NCBI GenBank assembly: GCA_964555055.1
Contig: CAZKQW010000002.1
Coordinates: 186,001-250,000 of the forward strand
Length of the DNA: 64,000 nt
Source of the DNA: GCA-016699445 sp964555055
GTDB taxonomy: Bacteria; UBA10199; JACPAL01; GCA-016699445
Direction of reading: 5' to 3'
Positions 55,125-64,000 of the stretch are shown here, piece after piece. Every line of letters begins with the position of its first letter. The first letter of the stretch is position 1. The position numbers and the translations under genes are program-made. The notes beneath the pieces are model-generated. The model worked only from the letters and a program-made list of their open reading frames with translations, was not told where the DNA came from and made no database searches.

Positions 55125-57883
55125 AAAGGCGGCCTCCAGCCGGGAGACGGCTCCGTCTCCAACACTTGCTGCAAGATGTCTTTGATCTTTTTAAGACGGG
55201 TCTCTGAGACTATCTTATGCCCAAAAATGTCCTTAACGTAAAATGTGTCCGCCACCTGATCGATCTTCGTCGATATTTTTGAGACATCCACATAAAGCCC
55301 TAAAGACGCCAAGGTGGACGTAATTTGGTAAAGAAGTCCCACCCGGTCCTGTGTGTAAATATCGATCACCGTATAGTAGGCGGATACGTCATTATCGACG
55401 TCGATGCGTGTAGGAAGCTTTTGGGCCACTTTTTTCTTGAAGAGAGAGGGTTTGAATTTTTCGGCGACTAATCCATCTACGGATAAACGTCCCTGAAGGA
55501 CTTCACGCAAGTCCCTTTCCAACCTCTCCCACCGTTCCCCATCTTCGACAAGCAACGGACGCCCCTCGTGGTTCGTCACGCGAAAGATTTGGAGGGCATG
55601 TCCATGGCTCGAAAGATGCAGCTGAGCCTCGACGATGTTTAAATTGTGAGCCGCGAAAAGACCCGCCATGCGTGGGAAGAGACTCGCGGTCTCCACGGTG
55701 AAGAGCGTCGCCTCGTTCACCCCTTCGCGCTCCAGGGTTTTGACCTCGAAAACGATCGGATCGTGGGAAAATCTTTCCCAAAGCTTTAAATGATTTATGA
55801 TCGTCGCAGGAGGCGTCGAAAGAAGGTAACGTGGCGGCATCATGGCGAAGAACTCTCGGCAACGACCCTGTTTTTGCTCTTTTTGCTCTCCGCCGATGAG
55901 AGGCAGGGTTTGCTCTAAGATCTTGGGAATGACTTGAGTGGCCTTCTCGGTGTCGAAGGAACCTTTTTCAAGTACGGATCGGGTCCTTGAGTACAAATGC
56001 TCGAGCAAGGACGATTTCCAGCTGGTCATCGCCTCCTGGCTTGTGCCCCGCACGTCACAATGAGTGAGTATGTAGAGCATGTTTAGCCTCTCCACCGTGT
56101 CCATGGTCTTGGCGAACTGCACGATGAGATTGGAATCTTCCAGGTCGCGTCGGAATCCGATATGAGTCATGATCAAGTGGCTGAGCTCTAAAAACTCCAG
56201 AAGGTCCACTTCTTCGGGGGTGTATCCTAGTCTCTCCCCCGCTTGCCGGATCAACGGAGCTCCTTTCAAAACGTGCCCCTTACCCACGCCTTTACCGATG
56301 TCGTGGTAGAGGATCGCGAACGACAAAAGATCCCTACGCGCCACCTCCACCCCTAAGCTATGCAAGGTGGGCTTATTAATCTCGTAAACCCCCTCCACGA
56401 TCCTTCCCCACTCTTGCACGGCGAAGATGGAGTGCACATCCACGGTATAGACATGATAGAGATTGTGCTGGACCCGAAACCTCAGATTCTTCCACTCCGG
56501 CAAGTACGCCGACAGGACGCCGAGATCGTTCATCGAAAAGAGGATGCGGGAAAGACCGACCGGCTGCGACAAGATTTTTTTGAAGAGCGCATGCGTCTCT
56601 TGGCTCTCGATCAGGGCATCTCCGATCATGTCGACGGCTTGCTCGATGTAGTCCTGGGTCTTGTCGTCGATCTTGAGGTTCAAGCGATGGGCCACCTCGA
56701 AGATCTTCATCAAGTAAACGGGTTGGTCGAAAAAAAGATTTTGAAAGGCCACGGTTAACTGATCATCGATGATCTTCAAGTTCGGATCGTCTAAAACCGA
56801 AGGCCTCGTCTTTGAAAATAAAGTGGCATCTACCTTTTGGACACGACGGAAAACCTTCTCCGTCAACTGACGTATGACGGCCGCATGCTCGTAATAATCT
56901 CGCATGAATTGCTCTACCGCCAGGAAGTCTCCACTTTCATACCCTAATGATTTGGCGACGGCTTCTTGGGATTCGACCGTCAATTGGTCAAATTTTTTAC
57001 CATGCAGACGGTGAAGTTGGTTGCGTGAACGCCAAAGGAAGCGCACCGCTTCCATGAGCTGGATAAACTCCCCCACGCTCAAAAAGCCGCTGTCCTGCAT
57101 CATCGCGATATGGGACATGACCGGAGGAGTGATGGAAGCAGGCGCTAAGAAAGATGCGTTCTTCATCCCGTATTCGACACGCGCCACCCAGTAGAGAGTG
57201 TGATAATCCCTCAATCCCCCTTCGCTCTCTTTAAGGTTAGGCTCCAAAAGAAAAATCGACCCGCCGTACTTGCGTTTTCTCTCCGCGTTTTCCCGTAATT
57301 TTTTCTCGTAAAAAGCCTTCCGATTCTTCTCGGATTTGAAGTGCTTCTGGATGCCATGGGACAAATCCTCAGTGAGCGACTCCGTACCCGCCAAAAGCCG
57401 CGCGTCAAAGAGCGAGGTCATGACCGTCAAGTCTTCTTCCATGAACTTGAGGCAATCTTTCACGGTGCGGGTGGCCACCCCCACTTCCAAACCTGCGTCC
57501 CAGAGCGTTTGGATCACCTCAGTGCCCAAGCTCTTCACGAATTCGTCCGGCTTCCCTTCATATAAGATCAGAAGATCGATGTCGGAAGCGAGGCATAGCT
57601 CGCGACGCCCGTATCCGCCCTGAGCGACAAGGGAACAACCGCCTTTTCTCTTGTACCCGCTTTTCCCGAAACCATTTTCCGCGCGTCGAAAAAGCTCCCG
57701 CAAAAGGACATCCATCAAATCAGAATGCGTATTGAGGACCTGCAAGGCGTCGACTTTACGGTCATGAAGGGACAAGACGTAGGCCTTCACTTTCGCAAGG
57801 TAGTCTTTCACCTGAGGTAATACGGACTCCTCGCCTAGCGTGAGGGTGGGAGGCGCTTCGACCGTTTCTGGGAGTGTTTCCAT
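55121..57883 (-). CDS. glnD: [Protein-PII] uridylyltransferase / uridylyl-removing enzyme
   Basis: The glutamine sensor of the nitrogen regulatory system: modifies and demodifies PII proteins. At 920 residues from ATG 57883 it has a nucleotidyltransferase domain (VAQGGYGRRELCLASDIDLL, residues about 87-105), a helical linker, an HD hydrolase domain (FAILYHDIGKGVGKGH, His527-Asp528) and two C-terminal ACT domains (from about 735 and 845; DRVGLLYQITSTLASLGLYV). Length and domain order match E. coli GlnD. The longer frame to 58042 overlaps the amidase gene and is rejected. No glnB or glnK is in the window. Confidence 0.95.
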   Translation of the reverse strand: METLPETVEAPPTLTLGEESVLPQVKDYLAKVKAYVLSLHDRKVDALQVLNTHSDLMDVLLRELFRRAENGFGKSGYKRKGGCSLVAQGGYGRRELCLASDIDLLILYEGKPDEFVKSLGTEVIQTLWDAGLEVGVATRTVKDCLKFMEEDLTVMTSLFDARLLAGTESLTEDLSHGIQKHFKSEKNRKAFYEKKLRENAERKRKYGGSIFLLEPNLKESEGGLRDYHTLYWVARVEYGMKNASFLAPASITPPVMSHIAMMQDSGFLSVGEFIQLMEAVRFLWRSRNQLHRLHGKKFDQLTVESQEAVAKSLGYESGDFLAVEQFMRDYYEHAAVIRQLTEKVFRRVQKVDATLFSKTRPSVLDDPNLKIIDDQLTVAFQNLFFDQPVYLMKIFEVAHRLNLKIDDKTQDYIEQAVDMIGDALIESQETHALFKKILSQPVGLSRILFSMNDLGVLSAYLPEWKNLRFRVQHNLYHVYTVDVHSIFAVQEWGRIVEGVYEINKPTLHSLGVEVARRDLLSFAILYHDIGKGVGKGHVLKGAPLIRQAGERLGYTPEEVDLLEFLELSHLIMTHIGFRRDLEDSNLIVQFAKTMDTVERLNMLYILTHCDVRGTSQEAMTSWKSSLLEHLYSRTRSVLEKGSFDTEKATQVIPKILEQTLPLIGGEQKEQKQGRCREFFAMMPPRYLLSTPPATIINHLKLWERFSHDPIVFEVKTLEREGVNEATLFTVETASLFPRMAGLFAAHNLNIVEAQLHLSSHGHALQIFRVTNHEGRPLLVEDGERWERLERDLREVLQGRLSVDGLVAEKFKPSLFKKKVAQKLPTRIDVDNDVSAYYTVIDIYTQDRVGLLYQITSTLASLGLYVDVSKISTKIDQVADTFYVKDIFGHKIVSETRLKKIKDILQQVLETEPSPGWRPPL

Positions 57884-57885
57884 AC

Positions 57886-58695
57886 TTAGAGATCCCCACC
57901 TTCCTTTTCGAACTGAGCCCAATAATCCTTCACTCCCAACGCGACCGCATCGGCAAACTGCTTTTGGAACTGCGGCGTCTTGAGTCTTTTTCCTTCGCGC
58001 GGATGGGTAATAAAACCGACTTCGATCAACAAGCTCGGACATTTGGCGCCTACGAGCACATAAAAAAGCGCCGTCTTCACTTTCACGTCTTCAATGGGAC
58101 ATTTCTTCTGGAGGCCTTCCAAACGGTCTTTCACGTTTGCGGCCAGGAGGGCGGATTCTTCGGTCGCTGCCGCCTGGATCAAATCCGATAAAATGGCTTG
58201 GATTTCCTTTTGGTTTTTAACCTTCATCAAACCGTTCTCGCGGCGCGCGAGCTTCTCGGACGAGCGGTCTGTGGCGCGATTGAGGTAGTAAATTTCAACA
58301 CCCTCGGCCTCGACGCTTTGGGCGGCGTTCGCGTGGACGGATAGGAAAATATCGCATTGTTTCTTGTTGGCGAACCGATTTCGCTGGCCCAATTCCAAAA
58401 ACGCGTCGTTGTTGCGGGTCAAGAGAACGTCGGCGCCCAATTGGGTCCTCAAGCTGCTCGCCAACCTCTTCGAAAACGCCAGGACAAGGTCGCTCTCTCG
58501 GATCTTATTCTTCTGGGCGATCGCCCCGGGATCCTTGCCGCCATGCCCCGGATCGATCACGATTCGAGGTCCAGGCACTTTGGGAACGACTCCCATCGGG
58601 TGCTTTTGCCCCTGTACCGCATCCGCAAAGCGACTCCCTATCATGAAGATTGCGCCGACCCCTAAAACGACGAAAAACCGCCTCCCCATTCTCAT
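57886..58695 (-). CDS. N-acetylmuramoyl-L-alanine amidase (Amidase_3)
   Basis: An exported zinc amidase that cleaves the peptide stem from peptidoglycan, usually for daughter-cell separation. The 269-residue protein has a signal peptide or anchor (FFVVLGVGAIFMIGSRFADA, about 6-25). The catalytic domain starts VIDPGHGGKDPGAIAQKNK (zinc His near residue 50), with FLSVHANAAQSVEAEG (second His) near 117 and LLIEVGFITHPREGKRL (catalytic Glu) near 220. There is no AMIN domain. It heads the 18-kb minus-strand run. Confidence 0.92.
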   Translation of the reverse strand: MRMGRRFFVVLGVGAIFMIGSRFADAVQGQKHPMGVVPKVPGPRIVIDPGHGGKDPGAIAQKNKIRESDLVLAFSKRLASSLRTQLGADVLLTRNNDAFLELGQRNRFANKKQCDIFLSVHANAAQSVEAEGVEIYYLNRATDRSSEKLARRENGLMKVKNQKEIQAILSDLIQAAATEESALLAANVKDRLEGLQKKCPIEDVKVKTALFYVLVGAKCPSLLIEVGFITHPREGKRLKTPQFQKQFADAVALGVKDYWAQFEKEGGDL

Positions 58696-58745
58696 AAGTA
58701 ATGGGAAGCTATGCTTTTCTTTCGCCCTTCTAGCAACGTTTTCTT

Positions 58746-58926
58746 ATGGATGACGATAACTTAAGAAAGCTTTTATGGACATCCATCAGGCACGTTTCCA
58801 AATATCCTCTCCACCTCATCAAGCGGATGATAGACCTACTCTCACACGCGGAGCCACCATCTTCGATGCTCTCGACGATACCCAAACCCCGCCTTTGGGG
58901 CACAACAGAAAGACTTAAGGCGCCAA
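58746..58926 (+). other. Probable 5' part of the phosphoribosyltransferase gene in a shifted frame
   Basis: From ATG 58746 a 73-codon frame encodes a natural-looking helical segment (DDDNLRKLLWTSIRHVSKYP, then MIDLLSHAEPP) before ending in the shifted frame at 58967. Dropping one G from GGGG at 58897-58900 would join it to the 58927-59811 frame, reading ...KPRLWAQQKDLRRQLVQRIL and giving a protein of about 354 residues. Upstream in the second frame there is a stop at 58831 and no better start than TTG. Confidence 0.5.
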
Positions 58927-59811
58927 TTGGTCCAAAGGATCTTAGACAAGCCAGAACCCCTCGGTAAGAGCGAGCGTGATTTCCTTTCTCGATGGCTAGC
59001 CGAAGATATGAATACCCGTTATGACGGCCTTGAAGTCGCTAAAAGGGTTTGTTCGAGGCTGCATGGGGAGAAAGGCCTCTCATTCTTGGCAAATCACCCC
59101 AAGACGTCTCCTATTGAAGCCGTCCGGATTCACTTGAGCCAAAATGACCGAGGGGCAGCCTATCGAACTCTCGCGAAAGGTATGGATCAAGATTTGATTC
59201 TGAAAGAAATTTTTGGACCTGAATTCGAGCCTTTCTTCGACGAGCACATGCAAGCCTACATAACGTCCATAGGATATACAAACGATGAGGCGCGAAAATG
59301 CTTCACGGAGCGTCCCAGACTTTGGGAAGTGATGATCCGCCTCATTCCATTATGGAATGCTTTTGATGTTTTCATTCCCATTCCTCAAGGAGGGCTTTTT
59401 CTCGGGGCTCTTACCGCTTTTTTTGGCTATCCCACTTATCCACTCGAGATACATGCCCATAAACGCATACGGGCTGAAAGCCTAGTGGCTTGGAAAAAAC
59501 AACCACTGTCCCTCGCCCTTGAAAATAGAAAAGTGCTCGTCTTGGAGGATGACATGGTTGGAGGCAATACCGTACGTCGGGCCATTGAAGAAATTCAAGC
59601 AATAGCCCGTCCACGCAAGATAGCCATTACCGTATCCACCTCTCCTTTTTTTTCAGGATCTCATCATACGGGCGACGATTTCGGGCAGCCCAGAGAAGTG
59701 ATCGAAGATTTAAGCCGTCAAGGATATCGCACCCATTTTCTCGCCAAGCTAAAACCTTCCCACGTCGAAGCCCTTTATGAACGATACCGTTCCCGCCAAC
59801 TAAATCTTTGA
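58927..59811 (+). CDS. Phosphoribosyltransferase-like protein, probably frameshifted at the 5' end
   Basis: The clear part is a C-terminal PRTase fold. IPIPQGGLFLGALTAFFGYP supplies the first strand and loop, and KVLVLEDDMVGGNTVRRAIE (near residue 200) is a variant of the PRPP-binding motif, with EDD in place of the usual acidic pair and GGNT for TGxT. The N-terminal 130 residues are not recognised. As written it starts at TTG 58927 with no ribosome binding site, which together with the shifted upstream frame suggests a frameshift or a sequencing error. The substrate is unknown. It precedes the pyrophosphatase gene, which suits a PPi-releasing enzyme only as speculation. Confidence 0.7.
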   Translation: MVQRILDKPEPLGKSERDFLSRWLAEDMNTRYDGLEVAKRVCSRLHGEKGLSFLANHPKTSPIEAVRIHLSQNDRGAAYRTLAKGMDQDLILKEIFGPEFEPFFDEHMQAYITSIGYTNDEARKCFTERPRLWEVMIRLIPLWNAFDVFIPIPQGGLFLGALTAFFGYPTYPLEIHAHKRIRAESLVAWKKQPLSLALENRKVLVLEDDMVGGNTVRRAIEEIQAIARPRKIAITVSTSPFFSGSHHTGDDFGQPREVIEDLSRQGYRTHFLAKLKPSHVEALYERYRSRQLNL

Positions 59812-59836
59812 CAAGGCTTTCCCCCCCCGTTATGGG
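59808..59836 (+). promoter_or_regulatory. Candidate promoter of the membrane pyrophosphatase gene
   Basis: A perfect TTGACA (59808-59813), 17 nt, TATGGG (59831-59836). It overlaps the stop codon of the upstream gene. Confidence 0.5.
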
Positions 59837-59892
59837 TCGCGCGCATTTTTTCTTAAGACGTTGGAAATAATAATTTATTAAGGAGAAAATCT

Positions 59893-62313
59893 ATGAAGAG
59901 ACGAATCGCCGCATTCGTTGCCTTGATGTCGACTTTCGGAACTTTCCTGTCCTCGAAAGCCGCCTTCGCCAGCGAAGCCGAGCTGCACATCCCTGAGCTC
60001 AACTCCACGTACCAACTTTTCGGTAGCTCCATCACCGGAAACGGCATCCTCCAACTCGGTTTGGGCGTCGCCCTCCTCGGAATGCTCTTCGCCTTCTTCG
60101 AATTCCTGAAAGTGAAGAAGCTCCCGGCCCATAAATCGATGCTGGAAGTCTCCAATCTCATCTACGAGACCTGCAAAACCTATCTTCTGCAACAGGGCAA
60201 GTTCCTCGTTGTGCTGGAGCTCTTCATCGGGGCCTGCATCTTCTATTACTTCTCGATCCTCCAGCATATGGAACTTCCCCGCGTGCTCCTGATCCTCCTC
60301 TGGTCGATCCTGGGCATCTTGGGGTCCTTCGGCGTCGCCTGGTTCGGCATCCGCATCAATACGTACGCGAATAGCCGCACAGCCTTCGCATCTCTCCAAG
60401 GCAAGCCCTACCCCGTCATGGGCATCCCGCTGCAATCCGGCATGTCCATCGGCGTCATGCTCATCTGCGTCGAACTCTTCATGATGATCTACATCCTTCT
60501 GTACGTCCCGCGCGAGAGCGCCGGAGCCTGCTTCGTCGGATTCGCCATCGGTGAATCCCTGGGAGCCTCGGCCCTCCGCATCTGCGGCGGTATCTTCACC
60601 AAGATCGCCGACATCGGATCCGACCTCATGAAGATCGTGTTCAACATCAAGGAAGACGACGCGCGCAACCCCGGCGTCATCGCCGACTGCACGGGCGACA
60701 ACGCGGGCGACTCGGTCGGCCCCACGGCCGACGGTTTCGAGACCTACGGCGTCACGGGCGTGGCCTTGATCAGCTTCATCGTTTTAGCGGTCGGAATGAC
60801 TTCCGGCGCGGACGGCAAGTTATCTTTGGGCCTCGGCGGAGCCGAAATCCAAGCGAAACTCATCGTTTGGATCTTCGCCATGCGCGTCTTGATGATCCTC
60901 ACCTCCATCGTCTCCTATTGGATCAACAACATCGTCTCCAAAGCCATGTACGCCAACAAGTCGCACTTCAATTTCGAGAATCCGTTGACGATGCTGGTTT
61001 GGCTGACGTCGATCCTGTCGATCGTCGTCACGTATTCCGTCAGCTACCTCCTCATCGGCGACATGCTCGACGGGACCTTATGGTATAAACTCTCCACCAT
61101 CATCAGCTGCGGTACGTTGGCCGGAGCCTTGATCCCCGAGTTCACGAAGATTTTCACTTCGGCCAAGTCCAAGCACGTGGCCGAGATCGTCAACGCCTCC
61201 CGCGAAGGTGGCGCGTCGCTCACGATCCTCTCCGGATTGGTCGCCGGTAATTTCAGCGCCTTCTGGAAAGGCATGTTGATGACGGGATTGATGTTTATCG
61301 CCTATCTTTCGAGCCACACCGGTTTGGATAGTTTGATGGTCTATCCCACCGTCTTCGCTTTCGGCCTCGTGGCCTTCGGCTTCCTCGGCATGGGTCCCGT
61401 CACGATCGCGGTCGACAGCTACGGACCCGTCACGGACAACGCCCAATCGGTCTTCGAGCTCTCCCAAATCGAACAGCTCCCGAACATCTCGCAGGAGATC
61501 GAGAAGGAATTCGGCGTGAAGCCAAACTTCACTCAAGGTAAGGAGTATTTAGAAGAGAACGACTCCGCCGGTAACACCTTTAAAGCCACGGCGAAACCCG
61601 TCTTGATCGGCACGGCCGTCATCGGCGCGACCACGATGATCTTCTCGATCATCCTCCTCTTGAACCTCAAGCTGGACCTGCTCGATCCCCTCGTCCTCTT
61701 CGGCCTCATCTGCGGCGGCTCCGTCATCTATTGGTTCACCGGCGCTTCCATCCAGGCCGTGAGCACGGGCGCCTACCGCGCGGTGGAGTACATCAAGGCC
61801 AACATCAAGCTCGAGAGCAACGAGAAGGCTTCGGTCAAGGACTCCAAGGAAGTCGTCAAGATCTGCACTCAATACGCCCAAGCCGGAATGATCAACATCT
61901 TCGGCGTGATTTTCTCGTTCACCTTAGCCTTCGCCTGCTTCGATCCCACCTTCTTCGCCAGCTACTTGATCTCGATTGCGGTCTTCGGCCTCTTCCAAGC
62001 CCTCTTCATGGCGAATGCCGGCGGCGCTTGGGACAATGCGAAGAAAGTCGTCGAAGTCGACTTGAAGGAAAAGGGAACCCCTCTCCATGCCGCCACCGTC
62101 ATCGGCGACACGGTCGGAGATCCCTACAAGGACACGTCTTCCGTGGCCTTGAACCCCATCATCAAGTTCACCACCCTCTTCGGCTTGTTGGCCGTCGAGA
62201 TCGCGGTTTCGGCCAAGAATGTCGCTCCTTACATCGGCGCCGTCTTCCTCGTGGTCGGATTGGTCTTCGTCGCCCGCTCCTTCTACGGGATGCGGATCAA
62301 GACAAGCTCTTAA
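59893..62313 (+). CDS. hppA: Membrane-bound ion-translocating pyrophosphatase
   Basis: Couples PPi hydrolysis to H+ (or Na+) pumping across the inner membrane. The 806-residue protein has about 16 hydrophobic segments and the substrate-binding region [46 protein letters not shown] (about 234-285). This is a divergent version of the usual [27 protein letters not shown] places Lys564 where a Lys (not Ala) is associated with K+-independent enzymes. The N-terminus looks like a signal or first helix ending ...[15 protein letters not shown] precedes the ATG. A strong bidirectional terminator follows. Confidence 0.93.
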   Translation: [806 protein letters not shown]

Positions 62314-62332
62314 GAGTCAAGGACTCCGAAAC

Positions 62333-62364
62333 AAAAGCCGCCTCTTCCCGAGGCGGCTTTTTTT
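62333..62364. terminator. Bidirectional intrinsic terminator
   Basis: An 11-bp stem AAAAGCCGCCT/AGGCGGCTTTT (62333-62343, 62351-62361) with a 7-nt loop, followed by T-runs on both strands. It lies between the convergent pyrophosphatase and LamG-like genes. Confidence 0.9.
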
Positions 62365-62370
62365 ATGCGC

Positions 62371-64000
62371 TTACGGATGGATCAGCGAACATCCCGTGGA
62401 AGTTTCGGTATCGGGAATGGGATCCACGGGAACGATGGGAGCTACAGGTATCGTAGGAGCCGTTGGTAAATTTTGGGGTGTGTCACCTGCAGGCGTGTTC
62501 GGGGTAGATACCGAGATCGGCGGTCGGGCGATGACGTTGAGATTCAGGTCGAAATTCTTACTGGCGAAATCCGGGTCATCGCTCACCAAAGTATGGTGGA
62601 TGGAGGCCCGTGTCGACGCGTCTAAACGAATGGCTTGAGTGGCTTCTACCTGTAAGCTCTGAGGAACGTTCCAGTTATCGGGCGTGAAACTGATCGAGGA
62701 CGGGCTTACGCGGACGACCGGCGAGTCGGAAGATAAGACGACCGTCACGACCGCTCGTGGCGAATGATTCAAAGCCACTTGAAAAGCATCGCGCGTCTCG
62801 GCTTCGGTTTGGCTTTGAGCCACGCGCGTCTCCCCTCCCGATTCGGAAAAAGTCACTCCCGCATTTTCGACGAGAGGCCTGAGACGTCCCGAAGACTCAG
62901 GAACAGGCGCTGGAGGCTGCGTAGGGAGGGAGTAGGCGATGCTAACACGCTGGACGATGGGATTTTCTCCATCTTGCCGGAGGGAGATTTGGTATTGGAT
63001 GCACGGGTCCCCTTGTAGGACGCAGTCGTTCATGGGTCGCCCAGATTCATCCCGCAAACTCCCCTCTTCCGACAGAGGATCGCATTCAGAAAAATCGACG
63101 GCCGATGACATCGACGCTGTTGCGCCTGTCCGGATCTTTAGACTCGCTCCACGAGTCGGTTCGGATGTGTGAAGAACGGCCTCATTCCAATGAGCTCCCT
63201 CCGGGGCGCAAAACGCGTTAGACGTTAATGATCCTTCTACGAAGTAGGCCGTTTCCTCCCCTCCAATACGGCTCAAAGGCCGTGTCGGATCCTGGTTCAA
63301 GAATTGACGAGCCTCCGCCCGAATCCAGGAGGGTGACCGTGCGGTCCTAGCAATACTCATTTCATCTAAAACTCCCCTAAAGGAGAATTCCGGCGCATGA
63401 GTCCGCATATCGACCGATTCTGCATAAGGATATAAGGTGCCGACGCAAAGAGGCAGATTATAATCAGGCGTAAAATTCCAGTCTGTGACGGCGAGAGTCG
63501 CTCGTTCCGGCTGTTCCACGCCGTCGATAAAAAACTTCATCATTCTATCGGCGTCTACGACCAGAGCCACAAAATGGTAAACGCGCGGAGATAAGCGGGC
63601 GGTGGTTCGGAAAAATTGGGCTTGTGGGGTGGCCCCTTGAAAATTAACGCCAACGCTGCCGTCCGCTTGGATGAGCAAGCGATAGTCATAGATGCCATTT
63701 CCATTTACGGGTTTACTAAAAAATTGTCCGCCATTGCCGTCAGGGGCGTCCATTACGACCGCGCTCAAGGTCAAAGGCCCTCCCGTGTAATCCAAACTAC
63801 GGTCTCCCGAAGCGCTTAAGTCGTTGAAGTAAATCGCTTGATTCTCATTGGAGAGATTCACGCCCTTTCCAATAGCCGCATCCATCACACTTTCGGCACC
63901 CAAGCCACCGCGTACGCGCACTTGAGCGTCGTTATAGCTACTGGATTTCACGCTATCTCGGAACGGGTGATTGAAATGGGAAACGGAATTATACCCCTCA
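62371..64000 (-). CDS. LamG-like (concanavalin-type) secreted protein, N-terminus beyond the window
   Basis: The frame is open to the right edge, so the gene is partial (at least 543 residues seen); a GTG at 63951 is only an internal codon. The visible order is a LamG/jelly-roll domain (GPLTLSAVVMDAPDG, FFIDGVEQPERATL, FRGVLDEMSIARTARS), a Cys-containing beta region, and a Calx-beta-like adhesion segment (VRVSPSSISFTPDNWNVPQS). A Pro/Thr tail follows, ending TSTGCSLIHP. Such proteins are usually extracellular and bind glycans or surfaces. The C-terminal GCSLI resembles the GCNLI end of surface protein A. Confidence 0.82.
   Translation of the reverse strand, partial: EGYNSVSHFNHPFRDSVKSSSYNDAQVRVRGGLGAESVMDAAIGKGVNLSNENQAIYFNDLSASGDRSLDYTGGPLTLSAVVMDAPDGNGGQFFSKPVNGNGIYDYRLLIQADGSVGVNFQGATPQAQFFRTTARLSPRVYHFVALVVDADRMMKFFIDGVEQPERATLAVTDWNFTPDYNLPLCVGTLYPYAESVDMRTHAPEFSFRGVLDEMSIARTARSPSWIRAEARQFLNQDPTRPLSRIGGEETAYFVEGSLTSNAFCAPEGAHWNEAVLHTSEPTRGASLKIRTGATASMSSAVDFSECDPLSEEGSLRDESGRPMNDCVLQGDPCIQYQISLRQDGENPIVQRVSIAYSLPTQPPAPVPESSGRLRPLVENAGVTFSESGGETRVAQSQTEAETRDAFQVALNHSPRAVVTVVLSSDSPVVRVSPSSISFTPDNWNVPQSLQVEATQAIRLDASTRASIHHTLVSDDPDFASKNFDLNLNVIARPPISVSTPNTPAGDTPQNLPTAPTIPVAPIVPVDPIPDTETSTGCSLIHP

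Noticed and set aside
62371..63951. LamG-like gene as a complete gene starting at GTG 63951
   Set aside because: The frame stays open upstream to the window edge with natural-looking sequence, so the gene is partial.

Overview
The window looks like a chromosomal segment of a Gram-negative bacterium of the former Deltaproteobacteria (Myxococcota/Bdellovibrionota or a related candidate phylum). This is inferred from gene order and protein style, not from a marker phylogeny. Supporting signs are the rpsB-tsf-pyrH-frr-uppS-cdsA-dxr-rseP block, the ftsH-folP-glmM-pdxJ-nnr-tsaE-lysC-cimA block, the miaB/bifunctional-nuclease pairing, a full-length GlnD, and secreted Gly/Ser-linker proteins, one with a MYXO-CTERM-like tail. 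Heme A synthesis and SCO-type genes suggest an aerobic organism with an aa3-type oxidase. Base composition is moderate, a little above half G+C by eye.

Layout: 1-8.4 kb (minus): a very large single-chain biotin-dependent carboxylase, then birA and an unidentified gene cut by the window edge. 8.6-11.3 kb: a small unknown gene, a TIGR01777-type epimerase with a SRPBCC domain, and a divergent MerR/B12-binding regulator of the CarH/LitR type. 11.3-16.5 kb (minus): tsaB, ilvB-ilvN-pssA-leuA. 16.6-17.5 kb: an unknown plus-strand gene. 17.5-24.5 kb (minus): the rpsB-to-rseP translation/isoprenoid/envelope operon. 24.7-28.8 kb: an aldehyde dehydrogenase, tRNA-Leu(CAA), a MazEF-type toxin-antitoxin pair, a radical SAM protein and an unknown protein. 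28.8-32.8 kb: DUF420, SCO1, an MFS transporter, ctaB, ctaA. 32.8-40.4 kb: two long paralogous secreted proteins with DUF11-like domains, Gly/Ser linkers and a shared Cys-rich domain. 40.6-58.7 kb (minus, tightly packed, many 1-4 nt overlaps): amidase, glnD, two small unknowns, miaB, BFN nuclease, vanZ-like, tilS, ftsH, folP, glmM, pdxJ, nnr, a VapBC-like pair, tsaE, lysC, cimA. 58.7-62.3 kb (plus): a phosphoribosyltransferase-like gene with a probable frameshift, then a membrane pyrophosphatase. 62.4-64 kb: a LamG-like secreted protein cut by the right edge.

Working together: branched-chain amino acid synthesis is split over two loci. CimA makes citramalate (a 2-oxobutanoate route to isoleucine), while IlvBN and LeuA serve valine, leucine and isoleucine. 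LysC feeds the aspartate family. The large carboxylase and BirA form a self-contained biotin enzyme/ligase pair. TsaB, TsaE, MiaB and TilS are four tRNA-modification factors.

The least explained parts are the carboxylase architecture, the B12 regulator lacking the key CarH photochemistry residues, the paired surface proteins with their C-terminal Cys motifs, and the toxin-antitoxin module sitting inside a housekeeping operon. I found no CRISPR array, rRNA, insertion sequence or prophage. No gene-free stretch exceeds about 240 bases.
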